Shown here: positions 9,403-18,718 of the stretch, in pieces
Layout of the letters: each line of letters begins with the position of its first letter
Position numbering within the stretch: the stretch's first letter is position 1
Source of the DNA: Bacillus sp. UNC41MFS5
Lineage (GTDB): Bacteria > Bacillota > Bacilli > Bacillales_B > DSM-18226
NCBI RefSeq assembly: GCF_000686805.1
Contig: NZ_KK366017.1
Location: 1,409,183 to 1,473,182, forward strand
Reading direction: 5' to 3'
Length of the DNA stretch: 64,000 nt
The notes under the pieces: generated by a model
What the model was told of the DNA's origin: nothing
The model's database searches: none
Seen by the model: the letters and a program-made list of their open reading frames with translations, nothing else
Position numbers and translations under genes: made by a program

Positions 9403-9849
9403 ATGAATCATTTAGAAGGATTAAAGAAAATGATGGCAGGTGAAATACCTGGACCACCAGTTGCCCAAGTACTAGGTTTTAAAGTGGCAGAAGTAGAAGA
9501 AGGTAGAGTTGTGATTGAACTGGAAGCTTCTGATCGGCTTCATAATCCGATGGGTACGCTACACGGTGGAATACTTTGTGATATAGCTGATGCAGCAATG
9601 GGATATGCTTTTGTTAGTACACTGGCTGAGGACGAACTTTTTACAACGGTTGAGATTAAATTGAATTTCCTTAAACCCATTTTTAATTCGAATCTTAGAG
9701 CTGAGGGTCAACTAATTAAAAAAGGTTCCAAAATTGGATTACTAGAATGTCATATATATGATGAAAAAGGAGGCCTTGTTGCTCATTCAACAAGTACATG
9801 TATGATATTAGATGGAAATTCTAACGGAAAAAGAGCAAGGATAAAATAA
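9403..9849 (+). CDS. PaaI-type hotdog-fold acyl-CoA thioesterase
   Basis: 148 residues, the usual length for the PaaI family. The hallmark NPMGTLHGGILCDIADAAMG carries the HGG turn and the catalytic Asp region, and VEIKLNFLKPI is the following strand. It hydrolyses acyl- or aryl-CoA thioesters in the cytosol; chain preference is unknown. ATG 9403 is chosen because GGAAGG lies eight bases upstream. A terminator follows, so it is monocistronic. Confidence 0.88.
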   Translation: MNHLEGLKKMMAGEIPGPPVAQVLGFKVAEVEEGRVVIELEASDRLHNPMGTLHGGILCDIADAAMGYAFVSTLAEDELFTTVEIKLNFLKPIFNSNLRAEGQLIKKGSKIGLLECHIYDEKGGLVAHSTSTCMILDGNSNGKRARIK

Positions 9850-9889
9850 ACAAAACCTAATGCAAGGTTTGGACGTAACAAAAATAAAG

Positions 9890-9928
9890 AAACTCGCCAA
9901 TTTTAAAACGGCGAGTTTTGCCTTTTTA
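9890..9928. terminator. Terminator between thioesterase and ydbT
   Basis: AAACTCGCC pairs with GGCGAGTTT, followed by TGCCTTTTT. It may serve both convergent genes. Confidence 0.8.
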
Positions 9929-9991
9929 TACCAATAGCAATGCCAATCTTTCTGTCACTTCACCTTTACAAAACGGAACTTATTTTTATTG

Positions 9992-11431
9992 TTACGAGGC
10001 GGATTTTTTCTTGTACCAGGTATAAAAAGTTCCTGCTTCTTCCTTGGAAACTCCATAAATCTTAGTGTCATGTGTTGGTTTAGCCTTATTTGAGAAATGA
10101 AGGGTAGCTACACCGAAACGACGCTGCAGCCATGAGTGCTTCACCGTAATTTGTTGGATACGTGCACGATGGGTGACAAAGGTTTCATTTGTTAAGCCGC
10201 CTATTTTGATTTGGATCGTATTTCCTTCACGGAGATAACTGGTGAACCAGTAGTCTAGGACCCGAATCAATACGGAAATGACAAAGACAATTCCAGCGAT
10301 CCATAGCCACCCCGGTTTAACAATCCACAGTCCAATAACCGCCAGTATGGTTAAATAATAGGGATGGAGGAGCTTAAGCCAGAGAACTTTCAGCGGGAAA
10401 CGATTCATATTTTCTTCGATTCGATAATCAGGCAGGATCGTGTGCAAAACCCGATAGGCTTCCTGCTTAGGCATAAAGGGATATAAAGAACTGGTTTCCT
10501 GATTTTCTTCTTCGAAGCCACCTGCACTAATAAGCTTGATGGCAGCGAGTCCGAGAATCCGCTTCAGGATGGTTTGTTCAACAATTATGGCTTGAACTCT
10601 ATGTTTTGGAATGGAAAAGCTGACAAAATGGCCGACACCTTTTTCAATATAAATTCGCTCATGATCGTCACTAATGACATAATTTCCATACTTCCACGTG
10701 GTTTTGATAAAGCCGATTAAAACGGATAGTCCAAGTGCTAAGATAAAAAGTGCAATCATTATCCACCAATGGATCAACAAGTAATCAAGGGCATTCTCCG
10801 CAGTTTCCTCAATTTGAAAGTACTCCGCTAGATTGGTATAAATCGCACCTAATAAAGGGAAAATTGCCAGGAAACTGAGCGAAGTGAAAGACGCTTTGAT
10901 AATATCTTTCTTGGTTGATCGGAAGTGTATCTTACGTTCCCCGATTTGATTTACTAATCCTTCTTCTCTAGCCTCAATAGAATCTTGTTTTTGCTTCAAA
11001 AGGGTTATAATTCGTTCTTTTTCTTCGTTTGTAATCACGGGAAACTCAGCGGAGGCATTTTCTCCACTTGTACCGGTATCAAGAGTTAAGGAAGTAAGAC
11101 CAAACCATTGATGTACAAAAGTGGTGCTCGAAGTTTGGTTATGGACCCGGTCTAAAGCAAATGTATGCTGTTCTTTAACAAATACACCTTCGTATAGAAC
11201 AATAGAATCCCTGCCAATTTCATAGCGGTGGAAAAACCATCTCAATAGGATCGAAATTAATCCCCATAATGTAGCGATGAGAAATAGATAACGGCCCCAA
11301 ATGACCCAATTTGATGTGGAGGATGCTTTAAGCACAAATAAAAAGAGAAAGAACCAAATTGAATTTTTGATTAATTTTACCATCTCGACAACGATTATGG
11401 CAGGATGATACCTTTTTGCCACTTGGTTCAT
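9992..11431 (-). CDS. ydbT: YdbT-like membrane protein with bacterial PH domains
   Basis: 479 residues: an N-terminal pair of transmembrane segments and repeated bPH2 (YdbS-like PH) domains, visible as YEGVFVKEQHTFALDRVHN, VGHFVSFSIPKHRVQAIIVE and FVTHRARIQQITVKHSWLQR, with further membrane helix pairs between them. B. subtilis YdbT is 493 residues and is encoded with ydbS in a sigma-W operon linked to resistance to cell-envelope-active peptides. Its ATG overlaps the ydbS stop by four bases, indicating translational coupling. Confidence 0.87.
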   Translation of the reverse strand: MNQVAKRYHPAIIVVEMVKLIKNSIWFFLFLFVLKASSTSNWVIWGRYLFLIATLWGLISILLRWFFHRYEIGRDSIVLYEGVFVKEQHTFALDRVHNQTSSTTFVHQWFGLTSLTLDTGTSGENASAEFPVITNEEKERIITLLKQKQDSIEAREEGLVNQIGERKIHFRSTKKDIIKASFTSLSFLAIFPLLGAIYTNLAEYFQIEETAENALDYLLIHWWIMIALFILALGLSVLIGFIKTTWKYGNYVISDDHERIYIEKGVGHFVSFSIPKHRVQAIIVEQTILKRILGLAAIKLISAGGFEEENQETSSLYPFMPKQEAYRVLHTILPDYRIEENMNRFPLKVLWLKLLHPYYLTILAVIGLWIVKPGWLWIAGIVFVISVLIRVLDYWFTSYLREGNTIQIKIGGLTNETFVTHRARIQQITVKHSWLQRRFGVATLHFSNKAKPTHDTKIYGVSKEEAGTFYTWYKKKSAS

Positions 11432-11943
11432 ACTCCTTCTCCTTCCACTAAATCTGTATCCTGGATTTTGGCATACACTGCAATTTCTGCTTGCAGTTTT
11501 TTTGCTTCGTCTGATGCAATGGCCGGAATGACATGACTGGAAGTAGTGGTGCCAATTTCTATTTTGTACAGTTGATAACGCCGCATGATTGGTCCTTGTT
11601 CAGTGCGAACGTATTCAACTTTTTCCATCGGAATTAACGTGTGTTGTATTTGCCATTTCCCATGTTTCAATTGAACAAATTGGGGGTCAATTTTATATCG
11701 CCACGTCTTTTGTAGAAAGACTGGTGAGATCAGTATTGAATAGACCGAGGATATCACAGTGATAACACCAATTAAATAAAGAACAATTCCAATCCATCCA
11801 TACCAATCCAATTTTTCTGTGCAAACAATCAAAACAGCGATAAAAAGTAAGGCGATCCCGTGCCCAACTGAATTTGATATTCTCCACATTTTCACCGCAT
11901 TATCCGAAATTTTTTCTGCCGGTTCATCTATTTGTAAGTACAT
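11428..11943 (-). CDS. ydbS: YdbS-like PH-domain membrane protein
   Basis: 171 residues from ATG 11943, chosen because GAGGTG lies six bases upstream; GTG 11952 has no room for a ribosome site. Two transmembrane segments (about residues 27-70) precede one bPH2 domain containing KHGKWQIQHTLIPMEKVEYV. It is first in a two-gene operon with ydbT, and its promoter resembles a sigma-W site. It probably acts with YdbT at the membrane against antimicrobial peptides, as in B. subtilis. Confidence 0.85.
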   Translation of the reverse strand: MYLQIDEPAEKISDNAVKMWRISNSVGHGIALLFIAVLIVCTEKLDWYGWIGIVLYLIGVITVISSVYSILISPVFLQKTWRYKIDPQFVQLKHGKWQIQHTLIPMEKVEYVRTEQGPIMRRYQLYKIEIGTTTSSHVIPAIASDEAKKLQAEIAVYAKIQDTDLVEGEGV

Positions 11944-11965
11944 ATATTTCACCTCAAATATCGTA

Positions 11966-11992
11966 TACGTTTCTTTCTATCAAAGAGTTTCA
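11966..11992 (-). promoter_or_regulatory. Sigma-W-like promoter of ydbST
   Basis: On the minus strand TGAAAC (11992-11987) is followed after 17 bases by CGTA (11969-11966). The sigma-W consensus is TGAAAC, 16 or 17 bases, CGTA. Confidence 0.7.
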
Positions 11993-12025
11993 TCAATTAC
12001 AGGATAGATTTATCTATATTTTTTA

Positions 12026-12041
12026 AAATTGGCGCCAATTT
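12026..12041. promoter_or_regulatory. Perfect 16-bp palindrome in divergent promoter region
   Basis: AAATTGGCGCCAATTT lies between ydbS (minus) and the aldolase gene (plus). A regulator site is likely but the protein is unknown. Confidence 0.4.
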
Positions 12042-12122
12042 CCCTATTGTTTTAGCTTACTTCATATTATGATACGATGGAATGGTAAAGAAATATTCAA
12101 TCATTAAAACGGGGGCACGATC

Positions 12123-13172
12123 ATGTATAGCTTTAAGAACGATTACAGCGAAGGCGCACATCCTAGAATTTTAAATGCATTAATAGAATCCAACCTGGTT
12201 CAAGATGATGGATATGGGGAAGATCAATTTTCTCGACATGCGGTTGAACTGCTAAAAGAGAGAATGGGAGAGCCAGACGTTGATGTTCATCTCTTATCAG
12301 GCGGCACACAAACAAATTTGATTGCGATTTCAGCTTTCCTAAGACCGCATGAAGCGGCCATGGCAGCAAGTACCGGCCATATTCTTGGCCATGAAACGGG
12401 GGCAATCGAAGCGACTGGCCATAAAATCCTCTCGATTGAAGCGGAAAACGGTAAATTAACTCCATCAGATGTACAAGCGGTACTCGATGGTCATCCTGAT
12501 GAGCATATGGTCAAGCCAAAGTTAGTATACATATCAAATTCAACTGAAATAGGTTCCATATATACCCGAAATGAACTGGAGCAGTTAAGTGATTTTTGCA
12601 AAAAGAACCATCTTATATTGTATATGGATGGGGCACGACTTGGCTCAGCTCTTTGCTCGGAGGAGAATGACCTGCAATTAAGTGATCTCCCTGGACTGGT
12701 CGATGCATTCTATATCGGAGGAACAAAGAATGGGGCACTTCTTGGTGAGGCTTTAGTCATCTGCCGCGATTCATTAAAGGAAGATTTTCGTTACCACATG
12801 AAGCAGAAAGGGGCGCTGCTAGCAAAAGGGAGACTATTGGGCATTCAATTTCTTGAACTGTTCCGGGACGATTTGTTCTTTGATTTGGCCACGCATGCGA
12901 ATAGGATGGCAGCAACACTTAGAGAAGGAATTAGCAAAGCAAATATTCCATTTCTAACCCATTCACCATCGAATCAAATCTTTCCCATTTTACCAAATGA
13001 GCTGATTGCAGAATTAGAGAAAAACTATGCGTTTCATCTCTGGGAAAAGGTGGATTTGGAACACTCGGCCATTCGCCTTGTGACATCCTGGGCAACAAAA
13101 GAAGAAGAGGTAGCAGCCTTCCTTGAGGATGTTATGGGATTATTTATACAGAAGAACATTAGGGAATCATAA
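12123..13172 (+). CDS. Threonine aldolase / beta-eliminating lyase family, PLP enzyme
   Basis: 349 residues, fold-type I PLP enzyme. LLSGGTQTNLIAISAFL near residue 60 is the cofactor phosphate loop, LYMDGARLGSAL near 168 carries the Asp that binds the pyridine nitrogen, and YIGGTKNGALLGEA near 200 carries the Schiff-base Lys. Low-specificity threonine aldolases cleave threonine to glycine and acetaldehyde; related family members act on other beta-hydroxy amino acids. The ribosome site is GGGGGC before ATG 12123. A ZTP-controlled serA-like gene lies downstream, but as a separate unit. Confidence 0.88.
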   Translation: MYSFKNDYSEGAHPRILNALIESNLVQDDGYGEDQFSRHAVELLKERMGEPDVDVHLLSGGTQTNLIAISAFLRPHEAAMAASTGHILGHETGAIEATGHKILSIEAENGKLTPSDVQAVLDGHPDEHMVKPKLVYISNSTEIGSIYTRNELEQLSDFCKKNHLILYMDGARLGSALCSEENDLQLSDLPGLVDAFYIGGTKNGALLGEALVICRDSLKEDFRYHMKQKGALLAKGRLLGIQFLELFRDDLFFDLATHANRMAATLREGISKANIPFLTHSPSNQIFPILPNELIAELEKNYAFHLWEKVDLEHSAIRLVTSWATKEEEVAAFLEDVMGLFIQKNIRES

Positions 13173-13235
13173 TAACAAAACTGTGAAGTCAATAAGTTTT
13201 ATAAAAAAAATTAATTTTTTAAAAGTTCAATATGC

Positions 13236-13264
13236 TTGAATATTCTTAGAAAATTTGTTATTTT
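13236..13264 (+). promoter_or_regulatory. Sigma-A type promoter of the riboswitch-controlled dehydrogenase
   Basis: TTGAAT (13236-13241), 17 bases, TATTTT (13259-13264), placing the start just ahead of the aptamer. Confidence 0.55.
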
Positions 13265-13279
13265 TAGAGAAATGAAAAA

Positions 13280-13384
13280 GACGATGTGTAACTGGCGAAA
13301 CACGGATTACCGTGAGGGAGCACATATAAGTCGTAGCCGTTCGCCTGGGCAGAGGTAAGGAAACAAATCCTTGCCTCTTTCTGT
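13280..13384 (+). ncRNA. ZTP (pfl) riboswitch with terminator
   Basis: The conserved ZTP aptamer blocks appear in order: GATGTGTAACTGGCGA, a small CACGG/CCGTG stem, GAGGGAGCACAT closing the first helix with GATGTGT, then AGCCGTTCGCCTGGGCA. The expression platform is GAGGTAAGGA pairing with TCCTTGCCTC before TTTCTG (13351-13382), a transcription terminator. ZTP/ZMP accumulates when 10-formyl-tetrahydrofolate runs short, and these riboswitches turn on one-carbon and purine genes. The controlled gene here is the serA-like dehydrogenase. Confidence 0.88.
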
Positions 13385-13505
13385 ATATTAGGGGGGGATA
13401 GAACCGGCTAGAAAGACTGTTAAATTTCTTCATTCTAATAGAAACATATCCTTATATAAAAAGAGAGATTGAAAACTATAATAGAAGAGCAGAGGAGAAA
13501 ACAAA

Positions 13506-14705
13506 ATGAGCACAACTATCTTAGACAAAAAGCAAACAATCAAAACGTTAAATAATATTGCTGAGAGCGGGCTAAAGGTCTTCAATCAGGATACTTTCAC
13601 GATTGATAATGACAGTGTAAATCCGGATGCTATTGTGGTTCGTAGTTTTAATATGCATGCCCTTGAATTGGGCAATGAGTTGAAGGCTATTGCACGTGCC
13701 GGAGCGGGTGTCAATAATATTCCGGTCGATAAATGTACAGAGCAAGGAATTGTTGTGTTTAATACTCCTGGTGCAAATGCGAATGCGGTAAAAGAAATCG
13801 TACTCACCACATTAATGGCTTCATCCCGTAACCTGTTTGACGGTATTGAGTGGACAAAGAATTTATCAGGCGAAGGTGAACAAATTCCGAAACTTGTCGA
13901 AGCTGGTAAGAAACAATTCGTAGGTAAAGAAATTAAAGGAAAAACACTAGGTGTCATCGGTTTAGGTGCAATCGGTGCACTTGTAGCAAATGATGCTCTT
14001 GATTTAGACATGGATGTCATTGGCTTTGACCCGTTCATCTCTGTTGATACAGCTTGGAATTTATCACGTAATGTTCAGCGCGCAATGACAATTGAACAAC
14101 TTTTTGCAAATAGTGATTATATCACTGTGCACGTTCCATTTACCGATGACACAAGAGGGATGTTTAATGAAGCAACTTTCAGCATAATGAAGCCGGGCGT
14201 TCATATTTTAAATTTCTCTCGTGGAGAGCTTGTGAATGAAAAGGATATGGCTGCAGCCTTAGAAAGCGGTCAGGTTGGTAAGTTTATTACAGATTTCCCG
14301 AATGAAAATGTATTGGGAATGAAAAATGTGATTCCGATTCCGCATCTCGGTGCTTCTACCCAAGAATCAGAAGAAAACTGTGCCATTATGGCTGCCCGTC
14401 AAGTGAAGGATTTTCTAGAAACAGGAAATATCAAAAACTCAGTGAATTTCCCAAATGCGGCCCTTGATTATACAGGGAAACGCCGTGTGGCGGCATTCCA
14501 CAAAAACGTTCCAAACATGGTAGGTCAGTTGACGCTAGCAATCTCAGGCTATAATCTTAACATCGCTGACATGATTAATAGAAGCCGCGGAGAATACGCC
14601 TATACGATGATCGATATTGATAATAAAGTAAATGGCGAAGTCATTCCTGGTTTGTTAGAAAAAATCAATCAAATTGAAGGTATTGTAACAGCGCGTGTTA
14701 TATAA
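13506..14705 (+). CDS. 3-phosphoglycerate dehydrogenase family protein (SerA-like)
   Basis: 399 residues. The first step of serine synthesis oxidises 3-phosphoglycerate with NAD. RAGAGVNNIPVDKCTEQGI is the substrate-domain signature, GKTLGVIGLGAIGALVA the Rossmann loop, NFSRGELVNEKD carries the catalytic Arg region and PHLGASTQESEEN the catalytic His. An ACT-like regulatory domain closes the protein (about 325-399). It is distinct in length from the 525-residue SerA of B. subtilis. The ZTP riboswitch fits a role in supplying serine/glycine one-carbon units. The ribosome site is AGAGGAG. Confidence 0.9.
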   Translation: MSTTILDKKQTIKTLNNIAESGLKVFNQDTFTIDNDSVNPDAIVVRSFNMHALELGNELKAIARAGAGVNNIPVDKCTEQGIVVFNTPGANANAVKEIVLTTLMASSRNLFDGIEWTKNLSGEGEQIPKLVEAGKKQFVGKEIKGKTLGVIGLGAIGALVANDALDLDMDVIGFDPFISVDTAWNLSRNVQRAMTIEQLFANSDYITVHVPFTDDTRGMFNEATFSIMKPGVHILNFSRGELVNEKDMAAALESGQVGKFITDFPNENVLGMKNVIPIPHLGASTQESEENCAIMAARQVKDFLETGNIKNSVNFPNAALDYTGKRRVAAFHKNVPNMVGQLTLAISGYNLNIADMINRSRGEYAYTMIDIDNKVNGEVIPGLLEKINQIEGIVTARVI

Positions 14706-14712
14706 GAGTAAT

Positions 14713-14763
14713 AAAAGCTCGTGTCTCATTAATAAAATTGATGAGACACGAGCTTTTTTTTAC
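14713..14763 (+). terminator. Terminator after the serA-like gene
   Basis: AAAGCTCGTGTCTCAT pairs with ATGAGACACGAGCTTT, followed by T8. Confidence 0.92.
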
Positions 14764-14867
14764 TTTCAATGTGATTCTTTTTTAGCCGACCGTTTCGGTT
14801 GTAATCTTTGAAGGGCACATATATTTATCATTTTTGGTGATAATATTACCTAAAATAATAAAGTTCG

Positions 14868-16004
14868 GTGATTATAATACAAAACTTAATTAAAATACTC
14901 CTTCCAAGACAATTATTTTTGTTACTGATCCTTTCGACAGGTTTACTAAATCATGTCCTGCTTATACCAAATATACTCACCGCAGCTGGAAGAGACAGTT
15001 GGTTAAGTGTCATTGTGGCATATCCGATTTCTCTTTTCTTTCTCTGGCTTGTGTATTTTATTGTAAAAAACAGTCCAAAAGAAGGCTTCTTTTCCATGAT
15101 TCGACAGCGTCTTGGAAGGACTTTTTCTACCGTTTTTTCGATTCCTGTCATCCTATTTTTATTCACAAGCTCTTATGTAACTTTTAGGGACTTAATGATC
15201 TGGTTAAAGTCCTATTTTCTCTCGGATGCTTCTGTTTTTATGATTAATTTTATTTTGATTTTTGTCTGTTTTTTAATCACACTTGCTGGGGTCAAAAGCA
15301 TGGCTATATCTAGCGGTTTTTTACTACCGCTTGTTGTGTTATTTGGCATATCTATTGCAATTACAAACACAAGCTTAAAGGACCCAAGTTTATTATTTCC
15401 TGTGTTTGTAGACGGCTATTCTCCTCTAATTAGAGGGGGATTCTATGTTCTATCAGGTCTTCTTGAGATTTACATGGTTATCCTGTTGCAGCCATTTTCA
15501 CAGGGACCGATTAAATTTAAACAGATGTTTATATTATTGACTTTTTTAACAGGCTTAATATTAGGGCCGCTTTCGGCATCAATCATGGAGTTTGGACCTA
15601 CTGAATCAGTCTACTTCCAATATCCGGCTTATGAGCAGTGGCGTGTATTAAGCATTGGGGAATATATATCACATCTAGATTTTTTTGCTTTATATCAATG
15701 GCTTAGCGGTGCGTTGATTCGAATTGGATTATTCATGTATCTGTTAGGTACATTTTTTACCCATAAAAAGAAACATTATCGACTGAACCCTAAGCTTGTT
15801 GGAGGCATGTATCTCATGTTGTTCGGTCTGATGACCATAAAAGTAGAAACCTATTATTTCTATAAGGCTATTTATAAATACTTTTTACCGGCTAGTATGG
15901 TATTTTTCCTTTTTCAAATCCTGCTATCAGCCGCCATTATTCTAGTTTTAAAGAAGAGGGATAAACAACATGGTAAGAAAAATACTCTTGAATCCACTTC
16001 GTAA
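14868..16004 (+). CDS. GerB-type spore germinant receptor permease subunit
   Basis: 378 residues with about ten transmembrane helices of the APC-like endospore germination permease family (GerAB/GerKB). It is the B subunit, which binds the germinant in the spore inner membrane. The most plausible start is GTG 14868, but its ribosome site is poor, so the true start may differ. It is first in a B-A-C operon and overlaps the next gene by 35 bases, an arrangement that couples translation. Confidence 0.88.
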   Translation: MIIIQNLIKILLPRQLFLLLILSTGLLNHVLLIPNILTAAGRDSWLSVIVAYPISLFFLWLVYFIVKNSPKEGFFSMIRQRLGRTFSTVFSIPVILFLFTSSYVTFRDLMIWLKSYFLSDASVFMINFILIFVCFLITLAGVKSMAISSGFLLPLVVLFGISIAITNTSLKDPSLLFPVFVDGYSPLIRGGFYVLSGLLEIYMVILLQPFSQGPIKFKQMFILLTFLTGLILGPLSASIMEFGPTESVYFQYPAYEQWRVLSIGEYISHLDFFALYQWLSGALIRIGLFMYLLGTFFTHKKKHYRLNPKLVGGMYLMLFGLMTIKVETYYFYKAIYKYFLPASMVFFLFQILLSAAIILVLKKRDKQHGKKNTLESTS

Positions 16005-17436
16005 TGAAAGGCTAAGGCTAAAGGAGAAATCCGAACATCTTAAAAATCAATTTAAGAAAAGTCAAGACCTACGACTGATTGAGCACCATACAATCATGGA
16101 CACGTTTGAAATGATCTATTTTGAAACCCTGATTGATAATCATTATTTAGATCAATATATTTTACCTAAACTCAGTGAGGATAAAGAAGATTCTGTCAAA
16201 AAAAAGCTTAAATCTTTTTTCCAAGCAGAAGATGTAAGTTTGGAATCCCTAGATGATCTATCAAATTTACTTTTTGATGGAAATGTCTTATTTTTATTCG
16301 GTGATTCGTTTTTAAGTATTCAAGCAGGATCCTTACCCATGCGGCAACCTGAAGAATCCGCGATTGAGAGCTCAATAAGGGGTCCAAAGGATGGTTTTGT
16401 AGAGGATCTAAAGACAAATATCTCCTTAATAAGGCGAAGACTTAACACCTCGTCTTTATGTTTAGAGAAATATACGATTGGTAAAAGAAGTAGAACAAAA
16501 GTAGTACTCATGTATATAGATGATTTAATTGATCAGCGAGTTTTGGATGAAATCCATAAAAGGTTAAATAAAATTGAACTGGATATCTTGACGAGTATTC
16601 ATGAACTTGAATCATATGTTCGTGATAGACCGTTTTCAATCTTCCCGAGTATGGACTATACGGGTAGACCTGACTTTATTGTTCAGGCGCTGAATCAAGG
16701 GCGTTTTGCTCTCATTGTTGATGGAAATCCTACAGTCACTTTTGCACCGGTCAATATATTATTGCAGATTAAATCCCCTGAGGACACTTACATAAGTTAT
16801 GCTTATGTATCAATAGAAAGAATTATCAGGATAATAGGGTTGATCATATCTGCTTTTTTACCTGGTGCATGGATCGCATTTTCTGCCTATAATATTGAAC
16901 AGGTTCCCTATTTACTGGTTGCGACTATTACAATCTCGCGTTTTGGGCTGCCCATTTCTTCACCACTAGAAATGTTTATTGTTCTATTTTTGTTTGAGCT
17001 ATTTAATGAAGCGGGGGTACGCTTGCCAAGAGCAATTGGGCAAACTGTAGCTGTTTTAGGTGGCTTAATCGTAGGGGATGCTGCCATTCGGGCGGGGTTA
17101 ACTTCACCGACCATGCTGGTCGTAGCGGCCATTACCTACATCTCGTCTTTTACGTTAGTGAATCAAACTTTAAGTACGGCTTGTACAATCTTAAGATTCA
17201 CGATTATCTTAATGAGTACCTTATTTGGATTATTCGGTGTCATTATTGGCTTTATTCTAACGGTTTTTTACTTTTCAACCATTTCTTCCTTTGGGTCTCC
17301 ATACCTAGGCTCTCTTTCGCCAATCAATCTAAAAGGAATGATTAAGTCATTCCTTAGGGCTCCAATCCAATTTTATAAGTCAAGAACAAACTTAACCAGT
17401 CCAGATGATCCAACAAGGGGTGGAAATCAATCATGA
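15970..17436 (+). CDS. GerA-type spore germinant receptor subunit
   Basis: 488 residues. The large N-terminal soluble domain includes SSIRGPKDGFVEDLKTNISL and SYVRDRPFSIFPSMDYTGRP, two family signatures, and the C-terminal part has about five transmembrane helices. GerA subunits oligomerise and act as ion channels that start germination. ATG 15970 has GAGGG ten bases upstream and lies inside the gerB coding end; the stop overlaps gerC by four bases. Confidence 0.93.
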   Translation: MVRKILLNPLRNERLRLKEKSEHLKNQFKKSQDLRLIEHHTIMDTFEMIYFETLIDNHYLDQYILPKLSEDKEDSVKKKLKSFFQAEDVSLESLDDLSNLLFDGNVLFLFGDSFLSIQAGSLPMRQPEESAIESSIRGPKDGFVEDLKTNISLIRRRLNTSSLCLEKYTIGKRSRTKVVLMYIDDLIDQRVLDEIHKRLNKIELDILTSIHELESYVRDRPFSIFPSMDYTGRPDFIVQALNQGRFALIVDGNPTVTFAPVNILLQIKSPEDTYISYAYVSIERIIRIIGLIISAFLPGAWIAFSAYNIEQVPYLLVATITISRFGLPISSPLEMFIVLFLFELFNEAGVRLPRAIGQTVAVLGGLIVGDAAIRAGLTSPTMLVVAAITYISSFTLVNQTLSTACTILRFTIILMSTLFGLFGVIIGFILTVFYFSTISSFGSPYLGSLSPINLKGMIKSFLRAPIQFYKSRTNLTSPDDPTRGGNQS

Positions 17437-18593
17437 ATAGGAAATGGATGATTTCTTTTTTAGCGGGTTGTCTGCTTCTTTCTGGTTGTTCAGGTTTAAA
17501 AAATATTCAAGATGTAACCTATGTGGTGGCAATTGGTATGGACTATGATGAAGAAAAGAAGGAGTATATCGCGTATCTTCAATCCTTAAATTTCGCGAAT
17601 GTAGCAAAGGTGGAAGGGGGCAAACCTACTGAACCCATCCCGATTTTTATTGCATCAGCAACAGGAGAAACACTAAATTTAGCGGTTGGTAACCTTTATA
17701 AAAAGTCGGAGCCTCCTTTATTTTTTGGACACGTAGAAACACTTGTTTTAAGTCAAAGAATAGTCAGGAATCATTTTAAGGAAGTAATAGTAGAAATAGG
17801 AAGAAACCGTTCGCTCCGGCATACCTTACGAGTCATGACAACAGATGAAAATATTAGCAAAGTATTTAATATAAAGGCATTATTTAATTATCCAGCAATA
17901 TACACGGTTCTTTTTAGAAAGGAAAAGAACGAAGTGTATCAAGATGAGATCAAGCCGATGACATTAATGGATTTTTTAAGAGCCTATTATGAGCCTATGG
18001 GGGTGGCCAAACTACCTAATGTAAAAATTGACTCTCAAAGCTGGAAGGCTGACGGAAATTATCCCATTGTATTTTTCGATGGATATGCCATTTTTCAACG
18101 GCAAAAATTTAAAAAAGTCCTTCCTTTCAAGGACGCTGTTTATGTTAATTGGTTATTAGAAAAAAAGGTATCTTTAGATCAAAGAGTAGAAGATGATGGA
18201 AAGCTTGTAGCTGCAATGAAACTAGCCACTCCTAAAATGAAGGTAAAATACAAGAAGAGAACTACAACCCCAAAGTTTTCCCTAGAAGTGTATGTACCAG
18301 CAGATTTGATCGAAATAATCAAAGATATTCCCGAACCGAAATTAACGAAATTAATTGAAGACGATATAACAAGAAAACTCACTTCCATTTATAAACGTGG
18401 AGTTAAAAATAAAACAGATTTATTAAATGTTGGTGAAAAATGGTATAGAAAACATCCAAAGCAATATAAGGAATTAAAAAAATCAAACAGCTTTTATTTA
18501 GATAAAGACTCCTTAACGAATATAAAGGTTAAGGTGCAAATCTTTCATTTTAATAGCTATAAGTATGAACAGAGAGATCAAAGAGGTTTCTAA
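17433..18593 (+). CDS. GerC-type germinant receptor lipoprotein (Ger(x)C family)
   Basis: 386 residues. The signal peptide ends in the lipobox LLLSGC, so the protein is lipid-anchored outside the spore inner membrane. DVTYVVAIGMDYDEEKKEY is the typical first strand of Ger(x)C domain 1. It completes the gerB-gerA-gerC set, so the operon should encode a whole receptor. The germinant is not predictable. Confidence 0.93.
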   Translation: MNRKWMISFLAGCLLLSGCSGLKNIQDVTYVVAIGMDYDEEKKEYIAYLQSLNFANVAKVEGGKPTEPIPIFIASATGETLNLAVGNLYKKSEPPLFFGHVETLVLSQRIVRNHFKEVIVEIGRNRSLRHTLRVMTTDENISKVFNIKALFNYPAIYTVLFRKEKNEVYQDEIKPMTLMDFLRAYYEPMGVAKLPNVKIDSQSWKADGNYPIVFFDGYAIFQRQKFKKVLPFKDAVYVNWLLEKKVSLDQRVEDDGKLVAAMKLATPKMKVKYKKRTTTPKFSLEVYVPADLIEIIKDIPEPKLTKLIEDDITRKLTSIYKRGVKNKTDLLNVGEKWYRKHPKQYKELKKSNSFYLDKDSLTNIKVKVQIFHFNSYKYEQRDQRGF

Positions 18594-18629
18594 CACCACT
18601 CAAGCAGCAAACAGGAATTTCCCCAACAG

Positions 18630-18652
18630 CTCGCCAATTGGCGAGTTTTTTT
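18630..18652 (+). terminator. Terminator after the ger operon
   Basis: CTCGCCAATTGGCGAG is a perfect 16-base palindrome followed by T7. Confidence 0.85.
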
Positions 18653-18718
18653 GTGACTAATAAGAGTCCTTATGGAGATCTGTGCTTAGTCGCATTTGCT
18701 TGAGTGGAAATATTTCTT

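Noticed and set aside
13586..14038. Long open frames on the strand opposite to real genes (for example opposite serA, mdcB, rph)
   Set aside because: They lack ribosome sites and show the composition of reversed codons; each lies inside a well-supported gene.
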